Part shown: piece after piece, positions 24,952-34,853 of the stretch
How positions within the stretch are numbered: the first letter of the stretch is position 1
How the letters are laid out: every line of letters starts with the position of its first letter
Origin: Roseateles sp049532965
GTDB lineage: Bacteria; Pseudomonadota; Gammaproteobacteria; Burkholderiales; Burkholderiaceae_C
Assembly: GCF_049532965.1 (NCBI RefSeq)
Contig: NZ_CP186694.1
Coordinates: forward strand, 5,580,001 to 5,644,000
Direction: 5' to 3'
DNA: 64,000 nucleotides
Notes under the pieces: model-generated
Database searches by the model: none
Told to the model about the DNA's origin: nothing
What the model saw: only the letters and a program-made list of their open reading frames with translations
Position numbers and translations under genes: made by a program

Positions 24952-27060
24952 ATGAATGAACAGCACGGTGCGCAGCCTACGTTTCCTCGTGCGTTGGTGG
25001 ATTGGGCGGGGAACCATGCCGGTGGCGTCAAGCGGCTCTTCGATAGCCACAGCGGTCGGCCGGCAAAGGATCTGCTGAAAACCAACCTGCTTGTGCGACT
25101 GGAAGACTGGGCAAATGCACTCGCGGCCGGAAACCCGGCCTGCCCGAGGGTTGTTCTTCTGGTGGGCGGGCCTGGCAATGGCAAAACGGAGGCAATCGAG
25201 TCCACCATTCGGTGGCTGGACGCCAGCTTGCAATGCGATGGCCGCCTAGTTGACGAGTTGGCCCGGTCCTTCCATCGCGTCGGCGGCATCCCGCGGGTAG
25301 TCACGGCGGATGCTGGCGTCCTGTCCCGCACGCCCCGTGACCTCCGGCTGAGCATCGTCCAAGACGCGACTGCGACAGTTGGTCGGGAAGGCGTGCCCGC
25401 GGCAAGCCTGCTCATCGAAGAGCTTGACGGCCTCGTGGGCAACCACGGTCCCGATGTCTATCTTTGCTGCGTCAACCGCGGCGTTCTGGATGACGCGCTG
25501 ATCCATGCGCTGGACAACGGGCTTGATGCTCCCCGCAAGGTATTGGAAGCCATCACCCGGGCAGTGAGCCTTGCGGCCGATGCGCCCTCATGTTGGCCGC
25601 TTGCCGGCTTTCCTGGCGTCGCCGTCTGGCCGATGGATGCGGAGTCGCTGCTTGTGCCGCCCGCTGGTGAGCTGACTTCCCCTGCGGAAACGCTCATAAG
25701 ACAGGCCACCGAACCAAGCGCCTGGGCACCTTACGGAGATTGCTCGGCCGGCGCGAAATGCCCCTTCTGCTATAGCCAATCGTTGCTGTCGCGAGAGGGT
25801 CCACGGAATGCTCTGTTGCAAGTCCTGAGGTGGAACGAGTTGGGAAGCGGCAAGCGCTGGAGCTTCCGGGACCTCTTTTCGCTGATGTCCTACTTGCTCT
25901 CGGGGCACCTTCCGGCGCGCGACGAGCAACATGGCGACCCTTGTGCATGGGCTACAAAGCTCATTGAACTGGACGCGGGCCTTTCGAGCACACGGCGACC
26001 CGCAAAGCAGGCAATGACGGCCGCATTCCGGCTCGCCACGGCTAGCTATCAGCATGCGCTCTTCCACCGCTGGGACCGCGATGTCGCCTTGGCTCTCCGA
26101 GGGGATGTCAAGGAATTGGGGCTGGAAGAAGACACCACGCTGATGGGCCTGCAACACTTCCTACACGACCGGCGCGCCCCGTACCTCCCCGCCACTATCG
26201 CGCCCCTGCTTGAGGGCCTTGTGGACCTTCTCGACCCGGCGCTTGCAAGCCCCGACAGTCAAGTCGCGGTCAGCGCGAAAAGTACTGTCATGCTGCGCGA
26301 CGTCGACATTCGGTTCAGCAGGTCCATACAAGAAGGAATCGAGTTCATCCGGAAGTACCACGTGCTTTCGCCAATGGAACTTGATCTACTCAAGAAGCTT
26401 GCGCAATCGGACGAGCGACTTTCGCGGCCGGAGGTGCGGCGCAAGCGGCCGGCCGCTGCGAGCCGAGTGCAGCAACTACTGCGCGACTTTGCGGGGCGCC
26501 TCGTGCGTCGCAGCATCTGCGTGCGTTCCTCAGTCGTGCCGGATGCCAGCATCCTCGCGGCGTTCCAAACAGTTGTCGAGGACGACAAGCAGCATCGCCT
26601 CTACGAAGTTGCCGATCAGGTCGAGCAACTCCTGAACAACGGCGCCGACTTCGAGGTATCCCTGACGACGACTTTTGGTCAGCCGCTTCCGCCTTCGCAG
26701 CGACAGGCCACGCTGGTCGTGCCGAGCCAGCATGTTGGCGTGTCTCCCCAAAGGGGTTCGGGGCGGCCGCAATCGCCTATTTGCTTCCTGGAGGTTGGCA
26801 GCGGTGCATCAGCGCAGTCGATTGCGCTTACCTATGATCTTTTCAAGGCGGTCAAGGAACTGGAGCGGGGTTTGTCTCCGGCTTCCCTGCCAAGGACGGT
26901 AGTCGCCCTGCTGGACACAACCCGTGCACGGTTGGCCGGGCCGATAGTCCGCGACCAAGAGATTCTCCGGCGCTCAAAGATGCGGATCGGAGCGGACGGC
27001 ACAGTGATCGCGAAAGCCTGGGATGGCTTCGTGTCCCGAACTGAAAAGGCCCGCCAATGA
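24952..27060 (+). CDS. P-loop ATPase, DptF-like (island component 1)
   Basis: A 702-residue protein. Walker A GGPGNGKTE is at residues 72-80, and a Walker B-like LLIEELDGL at about 153-161. A cysteine cluster C-X5-C-X2-C (264, 270, 273) follows, then SYLLSGHLP and long helical regions. The arrangement (N-terminal AAA-like ATPase, large helical remainder, first of three coupled genes ending in a HerA-like giant) resembles DptF of phosphorothioate-dependent restriction. This resemblance is from memory of the family, not a search. The start has GGGAGAAG just before it. Its stop overlaps the next start by 4 bp. Confidence 0.75.
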   Translation: MNEQHGAQPTFPRALVDWAGNHAGGVKRLFDSHSGRPAKDLLKTNLLVRLEDWANALAAGNPACPRVVLLVGGPGNGKTEAIESTIRWLDASLQCDGRLVDELARSFHRVGGIPRVVTADAGVLSRTPRDLRLSIVQDATATVGREGVPAASLLIEELDGLVGNHGPDVYLCCVNRGVLDDALIHALDNGLDAPRKVLEAITRAVSLAADAPSCWPLAGFPGVAVWPMDAESLLVPPAGELTSPAETLIRQATEPSAWAPYGDCSAGAKCPFCYSQSLLSREGPRNALLQVLRWNELGSGKRWSFRDLFSLMSYLLSGHLPARDEQHGDPCAWATKLIELDAGLSSTRRPAKQAMTAAFRLATASYQHALFHRWDRDVALALRGDVKELGLEEDTTLMGLQHFLHDRRAPYLPATIAPLLEGLVDLLDPALASPDSQVAVSAKSTVMLRDVDIRFSRSIQEGIEFIRKYHVLSPMELDLLKKLAQSDERLSRPEVRRKRPAAASRVQQLLRDFAGRLVRRSICVRSSVVPDASILAAFQTVVEDDKQHRLYEVADQVEQLLNNGADFEVSLTTTFGQPLPPSQRQATLVVPSQHVGVSPQRGSGRPQSPICFLEVGSGASAQSIALTYDLFKAVKELERGLSPASLPRTVVALLDTTRARLAGPIVRDQEILRRSKMRIGADGTVIAKAWDGFVSRTEKARQ

Positions 27061-28595
27061 CGCTCGCGGACTTCAAAGATGCTCCATGGCAGACATCCCA
27101 TCGCAGCTACGAAAAGTCCGCGCTGGCGATCAGCCCTGCGCCCGAATACGCCAGTTCGGAGGTGCTCGTTTCTTCTCTGTACCGCACCATTGGATTTGCG
27201 GCGCTGAAAGAAAGTGGAGTTCCCCAGGCAGGAAAGGAGCATGACAAGTTCCTGAAGAAGCTTCGCGATAAGCAACGCGCCCCTACAGGTGCGCTTGTGT
27301 CTGCGGACACCTGGAACACCGTAATCCATGGTGTGCTTGAAAGTCCCAAGCGCCCTAACGAGTCGACCAAACGGTTCATTCAGGTTTCACCAGTAGTGCC
27401 GGGCATGGCGGTGTTTTCGGGTTCTGCACGCTCGTCCAGTACCAAGTCGTGGCCGGCGGGAAGCCTTGTCAGGCGGATGGTCCGACTGGGATCGAGTAGC
27501 AGTGCTTCTGCGAACGATCTCTGGACTGTCTTGTTTGAGGCGATGAGCGTTGGCGATGACGACGACGTGTTTGCTCGCTGGCTCCAGCAGGAAGCGGAAA
27601 CGTGGACGCAGGACGCGCCGGCCTGGGGCATCGTTCCTCCGCCTGAGGAAGAAGCCGAGATCCTGGCAAGAGCGGATTTCAGGGACCTCCAGTTCCCAGC
27701 TAGGCAGTTCACGAAAGATCTGAGAGCCGTCATCGCGGCGAAGGACTCGATGACGAGGCGCCAATGGACCACGCTTCTAGAGGCAATCATTCGCCTAGGC
27801 TCCGTGGCCCATGTCGCTTGGCTGTGCGATGTCCAGGCGAGGATCTGGCGGAATGTCAGGGAAGCAATTCGTGAGGAGCCGTCAGGCGACGAAGGCGATG
27901 CCCGTTCAATCTTCCCAGATTCTCCGCAGTACATGTCGTACGGTGGCAAAGCGTTGATGGTCTTCAAGGACCTTGCGTCCGGCTACTTGCAGGCCCGGCT
28001 CGGCATCAACACGGTCCTGTGGACGCTGGACGAGATCGGACGGCCTTATTCGACCACCTTGTCGACTAGCGAAGACATACAGGACTTGTGTAGCCACTTG
28101 CGGAAGAACCGAGAAGCGCTTGCTCGCGCAGGTGTGGCGAGAAGCATCTCCGATGTCTTGGAGAACGAGGCCCGGGCGTTGCTGTGCAAGAAGGGCATTG
28201 GCTCAAACCTTATGGAGTTTGCTCGCCACTGCCTGGGGCAGCGACATACTTCCAGCCCATTGCTGCGAGGCTACGACCAAGGCTACGTATTGCGGAAGAA
28301 GGGAAGCCGTCCCTCAAGCCCTTGGGTTGTCTCGCTTGGTCCTGCTGCGGTTCTGGCGCTCGCGCATTGCGCGCTGGCAGGCATGGGCGGACCTAGGTCG
28401 ATACAGCGGCTGGTCCAGCACCTTGCGGCCTATGGCGTTGCTGTGGATCGCAACGACATCGCTGGCAGCGATCTAGGCCATCAACTGCGGATGCTCGGCC
28501 TTGTGCTCGACAGCCCGGACGCTGAGAGCGGCATGCTGCTGCTGCCGCCGTTCCCCGCCAGCCGCGCAGCAAATCACAAAGAAAACCAAGAATGA
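27057..28595 (+). CDS. DptG-like protein of the three-gene module (component 2)
   Basis: A 512-residue protein with no motif that fixes a function. The N-terminal half is mixed alpha/beta, and an acidic stretch (SVGDDDDVFARWLQQEAETW) lies near residue 165. The C-terminal about 100 residues (SPWVVSLGPAAVLALAHCALAGM, then RLVQHLAAYGVAVDRNDI, LGHQLRMLGLVLDSPDAESGMLLLPPF) look like a winged-helix domain. By position, with 4-bp overlaps at both ends, it is the equivalent of DptG, the middle gene of dptFGH. It is probably a structural partner of the two ATPases. Confidence 0.7.
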   Translation: MTLADFKDAPWQTSHRSYEKSALAISPAPEYASSEVLVSSLYRTIGFAALKESGVPQAGKEHDKFLKKLRDKQRAPTGALVSADTWNTVIHGVLESPKRPNESTKRFIQVSPVVPGMAVFSGSARSSSTKSWPAGSLVRRMVRLGSSSSASANDLWTVLFEAMSVGDDDDVFARWLQQEAETWTQDAPAWGIVPPPEEEAEILARADFRDLQFPARQFTKDLRAVIAAKDSMTRRQWTTLLEAIIRLGSVAHVAWLCDVQARIWRNVREAIREEPSGDEGDARSIFPDSPQYMSYGGKALMVFKDLASGYLQARLGINTVLWTLDEIGRPYSTTLSTSEDIQDLCSHLRKNREALARAGVARSISDVLENEARALLCKKGIGSNLMEFARHCLGQRHTSSPLLRGYDQGYVLRKKGSRPSSPWVVSLGPAAVLALAHCALAGMGGPRSIQRLVQHLAAYGVAVDRNDIAGSDLGHQLRMLGLVLDSPDAESGMLLLPPFPASRAANHKENQE

Positions 28596-31500
28596 AGAAC
28601 CTCTCCGAGACGCTTGCAGAGTACATCCGCGGCAAGGTAGTGGACGCAACATCCGGGCGCGGCGGCGGGCGGCTGGAAACCCGGTTCATCTTCCATGGGC
28701 CGCCGCTCGCGTTACTTCATCCGGTCTACGAATCCCTCGTGTCCCAGGGCGGAATCTGCGTTGAGAACGCCGATGGCGTTTCCATGACCTTGCCAGTGCT
28801 GCTGCTAGCGTCTTCGAGCGCGGAGAGGGTCCAGAACCCGGAAGTGGGGCAGTCGGGACTGTGTGACGAAAATCACCTGCTGCACTTGCGCAATGACCCC
28901 CATAACCCCAGCTTCGTGGCGCTGGTGCCGCCGGGCCAGCATCAAAACAGGTCCGTGGCCTCGACGACGGACGAGTTCGGCGTTGGGATGCAGAACAACA
29001 GCAGCCATGCACCTTTCGATGATTGGTGGGGGGATGAGTTCATCCAGCTCTTGGTCGGCAAGGCGCTGGCTGGCATCGGGCTTGACGAGGAGGCAACCAA
29101 GGAGGCTCGCGAGATCACGAGGGAATCCGCCGAGGCCGTCGACGACGTGGAAGGTGGCGACGGGACTCGGAATGCAGCATGGCTGTTGTTGTCCCGCCTG
29201 TTCTCCGTCCCGTCGTCCGGCGTAGGACTGAATCCTTGGCAGGCGGTAGCGCTGGCATGCGGCATGCCATCAAGCAACTCCGTTCTTTCGGCCAAGGGCC
29301 TCCACGATGTCCTCGGGCAACTGGCAGCCACCCTGGCGGACGGATTCGGGACGGCCATCGCGCTGCTCGAGCAGGGCGCGCCTCGTGAGATCGGCGATGC
29401 CCTTAGGCAGTTCCTAGTGCACCTGCGCGACCGATGCAACGTGCCGACAGCGTTCGAGCGAGCGACCCCGGCGTTCTACTTGCCTGGCCGTGGGGCGCAC
29501 GTAGAAGCTCCGCCTTCTTGGTGGGTGGCGCTTACCGCGGAAAGATGGCTCGAATTGATGGCTGACGAGCTGGTGGAGGTCGGGGACCTGCATGTCGAGT
29601 GCGTGAACCCTATCTTCCCCGTCGGGCGCGGTATGCCCGCGATTGTCCGTGACGAGGTCGTTCTGTCGGTCGCTGCCGGCGCCTCGGACAACGTCACCCT
29701 TGCTGGTGTCGTTCTGGAGCGCAATTCGGGAAGCGTGCGTGCCAAGCGAGTCATCGAGCTTGTCGCCAGGCCAGACGGCACGTTCGGCCACTCTGACGTA
29801 GACCCGCCTGCCCACAAGGCTCCCATCGTCTACAAGGCTACGGCCCAGGACTTCAAGGCGGCGTCGGTAAAAGTCATATCGCTCGAGCACTGGGCGCCCG
29901 GCATCCTGGTCTGCTGTCGTGTGGCGAGCAAGCTGACGCCGCCCAAGAAGCCGGCGAGCAAGACGGCCAGCGGGCCTGAGCTCGAGACGACGATGCTGCT
30001 GCCGGGCTCCGGGCGATACGACCTGATCGTGTTTGTCTCGCCCGATATCACCATCGACGGCGTGACGGGCATCGCCGATGACGCCACGGAACTAGATGAA
30101 GGCCTGGCCGCGTTGAACGCCATTCCGGTCAAGAATGGCGAGTACCAAGTCGAGATCGAGGCGGATGCCAAGTACCAGGTCGATATCCGTTATCGCCGGG
30201 CCAACCAAGGTGTTTCCGAGACCTGCCGCGTATACGTAACTTGCGCAGAGACGGCAGAAGAGGGATGCCGTAGCGAGTTCGAGCGGCTTATCAAGCTCAA
30301 CCGAAAGCATTTGGAGCGGTTCGATGCCAAGTCTGTCGTGCAGCTCGACCGGCATGCCCGCATAGCGAGCCTGCAATCGTGGTTGTTAGATGAGAACAAT
30401 ATTGCCCAGTCCTTCCGGCCGTTGGTCATCGCGGACGACTACTCCGATGCGTGGGCGCCTCCGGATTGGGGCCGGGATGGCGGGACGATCATGTCGAAAG
30501 GCAAGTTCCTCCATGACCCACGTCCAGATTCGGCCTTGTTCATCCCGCCTCGCAACTTCATTGAATCGAGGCAGGAGATCGCCAAGCGCATACGGGAGAC
30601 GGACGACCAATCCGGCCTGGTTGAGTCGGCAAAGCTAGGGGCATGGCTCGCGCGCGATACAGAATTCAAGCAGGTGGTCGAGTCCTATCTGGACTCGTAC
30701 GCCGCATGGCTTTCGTCTGAGCCCGATGTGGCCTGCTGGGTCGACGTAGTAGTCATCGCGTCAATCGAACCTGACGGCAGGACGCTCGCCCGCGTCCCTG
30801 ATGCAATACTCCTCTCGCCGCTTCATCCCTTACGGCTGGCATGGCATTGCGTTGCGCAAAAGGTCTTGCAGGAGGCGGTAGAGGGCAGCGCCCCAATGCC
30901 TTGCCCTGCCGCCAGCGTCCTCGACCCTGATTGCGTCCCCGATCTCCTGACGCTGTCTCTACAAGCCCCAGGCGGGCTTGACCAAGAGGACTTCGTCTCG
31001 GTGGAGTGCAGCTCGGACTATTGGTCGGTGCTTTGGAACGGAGCGCGGTTGCGGCAGCTCGCGGAGAGGTGTCGCAAGCCGCCGTTCAACGATGTTTTCG
31101 GGATCACGGTAGGCGGCATTTCCAGTGGCTTCAGCTCCGCCCAAGTGGCGCGTGCGTTGGAGGACGTCTCGGACCTCCTTGCAGCCAAGCCTGTCGTTAA
31201 CCTGATCGTCTCAAGCGCGGGAGGTGCAACGGATACCTGCAACGAAGGACTCATGGCTTGGTGCGCCAAGAGGTTTGGGAATGGCGCCGGCACCGGCAAA
31301 GTTGGCGTGGGCCCGCGCATGCTGGAAGTCTTCGACGTGCGTCCACCGAGTTCCATGCCGGACGAGGCAACCATCTCGAATCTCGCTGAAGACACGAAGG
31401 GATTGGTGCGTTGGTTCAACAAGCAGCCAGTCGACGCGAAGCCTGATCTAGGGATCATCGCGCAGCTCGATTCAGCCGAGCCTGGGACCACAAGCGTCGG

Positions 31501-34114
31501 GATGCGTTCGCCACTTGGCCCGGGAGGGCTTATCCGCCACCGCGTTCGTCGCCAGCTGCCAGGCTCGTTCCTGAGCGAGTCCCGGCAAGGCCGGCCGATG
31601 CCTCGTTGCGGCGATGTGCTCACGGATAAGGTGTTGGCCTGCATGCTGGCAATCGAGTGCCGCCACGAAGGCCGTACCGGCCTTCGCTTCGCCCCCAACG
31701 TCCATGCTGTGAAAGGGATGCTTGAGGAGAAGGAGGCCGACTTCGTCGCCGTGTCGTCTTCTGCGATTGATCCGGCCTGCTTCCTCGCCGGTTGGATTGA
31801 CGGCGCCTATCTCTGGGACTACGACTTGCCCGCCTACTCGAGCCGGGCAGGCGATACGAGCGGCTACTACCTGCTTTCAAGGGTCAAGGATGCGGACCGC
31901 GACGGGTTGACGCGCGTCTTGGCGGCTCTCCCTGGTTGCGCTGAACTAAGCAATGAGGCCGTTGAGCAGATCCTGCTCGAGGTTGCGCGTCGTGGTATCC
32001 CGACCGTGCGCGGCCTGTCTGGGGACAACACGGGGTCGACTGGCGACCTTGGCCTGTTCGTGGCGGTCAGATTGCTCCAGGACCAATTCCGGACCGCGGG
32101 CAACTTGTCTAGCATCCTCCCTGTTGTCGCCGGGACTCCAGACAACGCATCGATTGCGATCATCGTCCCTGTCGACCCGTTCCGGGGCTATCTGGCCGAC
32201 ATGGCCAAATCGTTCGAGAGGGATGCGTCGTTGTCGCGTCCCGACCTTCTTGTCATCGGCATTCGGGTCGATGCGGATGAAGTCAAGATCCGACTGACCC
32301 CCGTGGAGGTCAAGTGCCGACAGGGTGGCGAGTTGAGCAAGGCCGAGGCCGCCGACGCGCTGACACAGGCACGAGCGCTTTCCTCGCTCATCGAGGGTAT
32401 CGCGGGTCGTGCGAAGCAGTCGGCTGTCTGGCGGGTCGCGTATCAACATTTGCTGCTCTCGATGATTGGCTTCGGGCTTCGCGTCTACAGCCAGCACAGC
32501 GTTGTCGGGGACCAGGCAGGACGGTGGGCCGAGTATCACGAGAGCATCGCATCGGCGATCCTGGGGCCTGAGCCGCCCATTGCTGTCGATGCCGCAGGAC
32601 GTCTTATCGTCATCGACGGGTCAGGAAAAAGTGACTCGTATGACTGGGACGGCGATGGCCTGCTCGACTCCGTTGTGGTCGCGGCGAAAGACGCCGGCCG
32701 AATCGTGGCTGGGGACGGTCAGGCCTTCTACGACGCAGTACGGGCAAAGGTCGGCGAATGGCGTCTAATGCCTAGCCCGGACGAAGCGCTTACGGGTGTT
32801 CGCACCGCGCCGCGAGGACCAGCGCAAGTCGAGCAGGATGGAGGCGCCGACCGTGCCACAGCCGCCGTCGCGGCAGACGGTCCTCCGTCTTCGGATGATG
32901 CTGTGCCGGGGGAAGGAGCCAGCCCAGATTCGCTTGTGACGGCTCCGCGCGCCGACGCCGAAGAGCCGTCTGCATTCACGGGCATCAAGTTGTCGGTCGG
33001 CCGGTCGGTGGATGGATTCGAGCCGAGGGCAGTGGCCCTGAATGTCTCCGATACCCGGCTGAATCAGTTGAACCTTGGTGTCGTCGGCGACCTCGGGACC
33101 GGGAAGACCCAATTGCTGAAGTCGTTGATCTACCAGATCGCCACGTCTACCGAGCGAAACCAGGGAATCAAGCCAAGGTTCCTGATATTCGACTACAAGA
33201 GGGACTACAGCAGTGCGGACTTCGTCGCGGCGACCGGAGCGAGGGTGGTAAGGCCGACTCGCCTTCCGCTGAACTTGTTCGATACGTCGGCAATGGGGGA
33301 GTCGGCGGCGCCTTGGCTCGACCGGTTCCGATTCTTCGCCGATGTGCTTGACAAGGTGTACAGCGGCATCGGCCCGGTGCAGCGAGACAAGCTGAAGGGC
33401 GCAGTCCGTAGCGCCTACGAGTCGGCCTCCGCGCAGGGGCGGGCGCCGACCATCTACGACATCCACGCCGAATATAGGGAACTGCTCGGGGGCAAGTCTG
33501 ACACTCCGATGGCCATCATCGACGATCTGGTCGACATGGAGGTCTTCACCCGAGATCCCAAGGACACATTGCCGTTCGACAAGTTCCTAGATGGCGTCGT
33601 GGTCGTGTCCCTTGACGCGCTAGGCCAAGACGACCGCAGTAAGAACATGCTGGTCGCGGTGATGCTGAACATGTTCTACGAGAACATGTTGAAGACGCCG
33701 AAGCGGCCGTTCCTCGGCACCGATCCTCAGCTCCGCGTCATCGACTCGTACCTGTTGGTTGACGAGGCTGACAACATCATGCGCTACGAATTCGATGTCC
33801 TGCGAAAGCTCTTGCTGCAGGGGCGTGAGTTCGGCGTCGGGGTGATCCTTGCATCGCAGTATCTTCGCCACTTCAAGGTCGGAGCGACTGACTATCGCGA
33901 GCCCTTGCTTACCTGGTGTATCCATAAGGTTCCGAACGCCACGGCTGCCGAGCTCGGCGCGCTGGGTCTGGTCTCTGACCTCGGTGAGATGTCGGAGCGG
34001 GTTAAGTCGCTGCCCAATCACCACTGCCTATATAAGTCGTTCGATGCGCCAGGTGAAGTGATTCGCGGCTCGCCCTTCTATGAACTGATGCGGGATTCAG
34101 GTCCCAACCCTTAG
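28592..34114 (+). CDS. Giant DptH/HerA-like ATPase with nuclease-like motif (component 3)
   Basis: An 1840-residue protein. Residues 1 to about 730 are mixed and unassigned, and SPLHPLRLAWH lies near 740. A stretch near residue 1225-1240 (VKIRLTPVEVKCRQGG) has the hydrophobic-E-x-K pattern of PD-(D/E)xK nucleases. A Pro/Ala/Asp linker spans about 1405-1463. The C-terminal HerA/FtsK-like motor has Walker A VVGDLGTGKTQLLKSL (about 1494-1509), FDYKRDYSSADF, Walker B YLLVDEADNI (about 1718) and LLQGREFGVGVILASQYLRHFK. The motor closely resembles DptH. It is coupled to the upstream gene by ATGA and followed by vsr after 16 bp. Confidence 0.8.
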   Translation: MKNLSETLAEYIRGKVVDATSGRGGGRLETRFIFHGPPLALLHPVYESLVSQGGICVENADGVSMTLPVLLLASSSAERVQNPEVGQSGLCDENHLLHLRNDPHNPSFVALVPPGQHQNRSVASTTDEFGVGMQNNSSHAPFDDWWGDEFIQLLVGKALAGIGLDEEATKEAREITRESAEAVDDVEGGDGTRNAAWLLLSRLFSVPSSGVGLNPWQAVALACGMPSSNSVLSAKGLHDVLGQLAATLADGFGTAIALLEQGAPREIGDALRQFLVHLRDRCNVPTAFERATPAFYLPGRGAHVEAPPSWWVALTAERWLELMADELVEVGDLHVECVNPIFPVGRGMPAIVRDEVVLSVAAGASDNVTLAGVVLERNSGSVRAKRVIELVARPDGTFGHSDVDPPAHKAPIVYKATAQDFKAASVKVISLEHWAPGILVCCRVASKLTPPKKPASKTASGPELETTMLLPGSGRYDLIVFVSPDITIDGVTGIADDATELDEGLAALNAIPVKNGEYQVEIEADAKYQVDIRYRRANQGVSETCRVYVTCAETAEEGCRSEFERLIKLNRKHLERFDAKSVVQLDRHARIASLQSWLLDENNIAQSFRPLVIADDYSDAWAPPDWGRDGGTIMSKGKFLHDPRPDSALFIPPRNFIESRQEIAKRIRETDDQSGLVESAKLGAWLARDTEFKQVVESYLDSYAAWLSSEPDVACWVDVVVIASIEPDGRTLARVPDAILLSPLHPLRLAWHCVAQKVLQEAVEGSAPMPCPAASVLDPDCVPDLLTLSLQAPGGLDQEDFVSVECSSDYWSVLWNGARLRQLAERCRKPPFNDVFGITVGGISSGFSSAQVARALEDVSDLLAAKPVVNLIVSSAGGATDTCNEGLMAWCAKRFGNGAGTGKVGVGPRMLEVFDVRPPSSMPDEATISNLAEDTKGLVRWFNKQPVDAKPDLGIIAQLDSAEPGTTSVGMRSPLGPGGLIRHRVRRQLPGSFLSESRQGRPMPRCGDVLTDKVLACMLAIECRHEGRTGLRFAPNVHAVKGMLEEKEADFVAVSSSAIDPACFLAGWIDGAYLWDYDLPAYSSRAGDTSGYYLLSRVKDADRDGLTRVLAALPGCAELSNEAVEQILLEVARRGIPTVRGLSGDNTGSTGDLGLFVAVRLLQDQFRTAGNLSSILPVVAGTPDNASIAIIVPVDPFRGYLADMAKSFERDASLSRPDLLVIGIRVDADEVKIRLTPVEVKCRQGGELSKAEAADALTQARALSSLIEGIAGRAKQSAVWRVAYQHLLLSMIGFGLRVYSQHSVVGDQAGRWAEYHESIASAILGPEPPIAVDAAGRLIVIDGSGKSDSYDWDGDGLLDSVVVAAKDAGRIVAGDGQAFYDAVRAKVGEWRLMPSPDEALTGVRTAPRGPAQVEQDGGADRATAAVAADGPPSSDDAVPGEGASPDSLVTAPRADAEEPSAFTGIKLSVGRSVDGFEPRAVALNVSDTRLNQLNLGVVGDLGTGKTQLLKSLIYQIATSTERNQGIKPRFLIFDYKRDYSSADFVAATGARVVRPTRLPLNLFDTSAMGESAAPWLDRFRFFADVLDKVYSGIGPVQRDKLKGAVRSAYESASAQGRAPTIYDIHAEYRELLGGKSDTPMAIIDDLVDMEVFTRDPKDTLPFDKFLDGVVVVSLDALGQDDRSKNMLVAVMLNMFYENMLKTPKRPFLGTDPQLRVIDSYLLVDEADNIMRYEFDVLRKLLLQGREFGVGVILASQYLRHFKVGATDYREPLLTWCIHKVPNATAAELGALGLVSDLGEMSERVKSLPNHHCLYKSFDAPGEVIRGSPFYELMRDSGPNP

Positions 34115-34130
34115 AGCGTAGTGGCCCGGC

Positions 34131-34556
34131 ATGGTGGACTTCCTGACGAAAGCCCAGCGATCCGAACGGATGTCCAGGATTCGTGGGCGGGACACCAAGC
34201 CCGAGATGGTGCTGCGCAAGCTCCTGCACGGCCAAGGGCTTCGCTACCGGCTACACGGGGCGGCGCTCCCGGGCAGGCCTGATCTGGTGCTTGTGCGGCA
34301 TAAGGCCGTCGTTTTTGTCCATGGCTGCTTCTGGCATCGGCACCATGGCTGCAACATCGCCACGACGCCGAAGAGCAACACCGAGTTCTGGTTGAGGAAG
34401 TTCGAGAGGAACGTTGCGCGCGACCAGCGCAACATCCGGGCTCTGCAGGACCTGGGGTGGCGCGTCTACGTCGTCTGGGAGTGCGAGTTGGCGTCCGCCG
34501 TCAAGGCCCAGGCAACGGCCGACCGGCTCGCTTGGTTAATCAAGGGCTCTGGTTGA
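34131..34556 (+). CDS. vsr: Very short patch repair endonuclease
   Basis: A 141-residue nickase that starts repair of T:G mismatches arising when 5-methylcytosine deaminates. MSRIRGRDTKPEMVLRKLLHGQGLRYRLH, the catalytic aspartate in LPGRPDLVL, HGCFWHRHHGC (zinc and active-site residues) and FWLRKFERNVARD match the family over its full length. It is the last gene of the operon with the cytosine methyltransferase. Its presence supports that the methyltransferase makes 5mC. Confidence 0.96.
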   Translation: MVDFLTKAQRSERMSRIRGRDTKPEMVLRKLLHGQGLRYRLHGAALPGRPDLVLVRHKAVVFVHGCFWHRHHGCNIATTPKSNTEFWLRKFERNVARDQRNIRALQDLGWRVYVVWECELASAVKAQATADRLAWLIKGSG

Positions 34557-34805
34557 TGCGGACCTCGCCTTGCAAGCAGAGGCTAGCTCGCATCGTAGGC
34601 CTTCTCGTCTGTAGGCCAAAGTTATGAAGGTGTCCCATCACACGGAGGCCCGGTGAATAACTGTTGATTTGAGCCTGTCCGGATAATGCTCCTTTGCTAC
34701 TGCTCAGACGAAAACGCCAGCCCCTATAGCAAGGCTTCCACCCACCTCTGATAAAAAGAGGCCGCCGGGATACTCCTGTCTTCCCTGTCCCCGAGTAGCG
34801 GACCT

Positions 34806-34823
34806 AGGATGAAATCTCATCCT
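34806..34823 (+). promoter_or_regulatory. Perfect inverted repeat upstream of the GG-leader peptide
   Basis: AGGATGA-AATC-TCATCCT, with its last base 30 bp before the peptide ATG. It may be a leader hairpin or an operator. The 297-bp gap from vsr (34557-34853) otherwise shows AT-richer DNA and no clear gene; AAGGA sits 7-8 nt before the ATG. Confidence 0.5.
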
Positions 34824-34853
34824 TGTTCTCGCAAACTCTGAAAGGACCGGAAC

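Noticed and set aside
23594..34556. BREX or DISARM system
   Set aside because: No PglZ, BrxC/BrxL, DrmA helicase, DrmB or PLD gene is present; the three large proteins fit DptFGH better.
34557..34660. Right attachment site for an element integrated in tRNA-Met
   Set aside because: Only a 7-bp GTAGGCC similarity (inverted) to the tRNA end was seen, which is expected by chance; no integrase.
34664..34687. Sigma-70 promoter TTGATT/GATAAT before the GG peptide
   Set aside because: The two boxes are only 12 bp apart, too close for a normal promoter.
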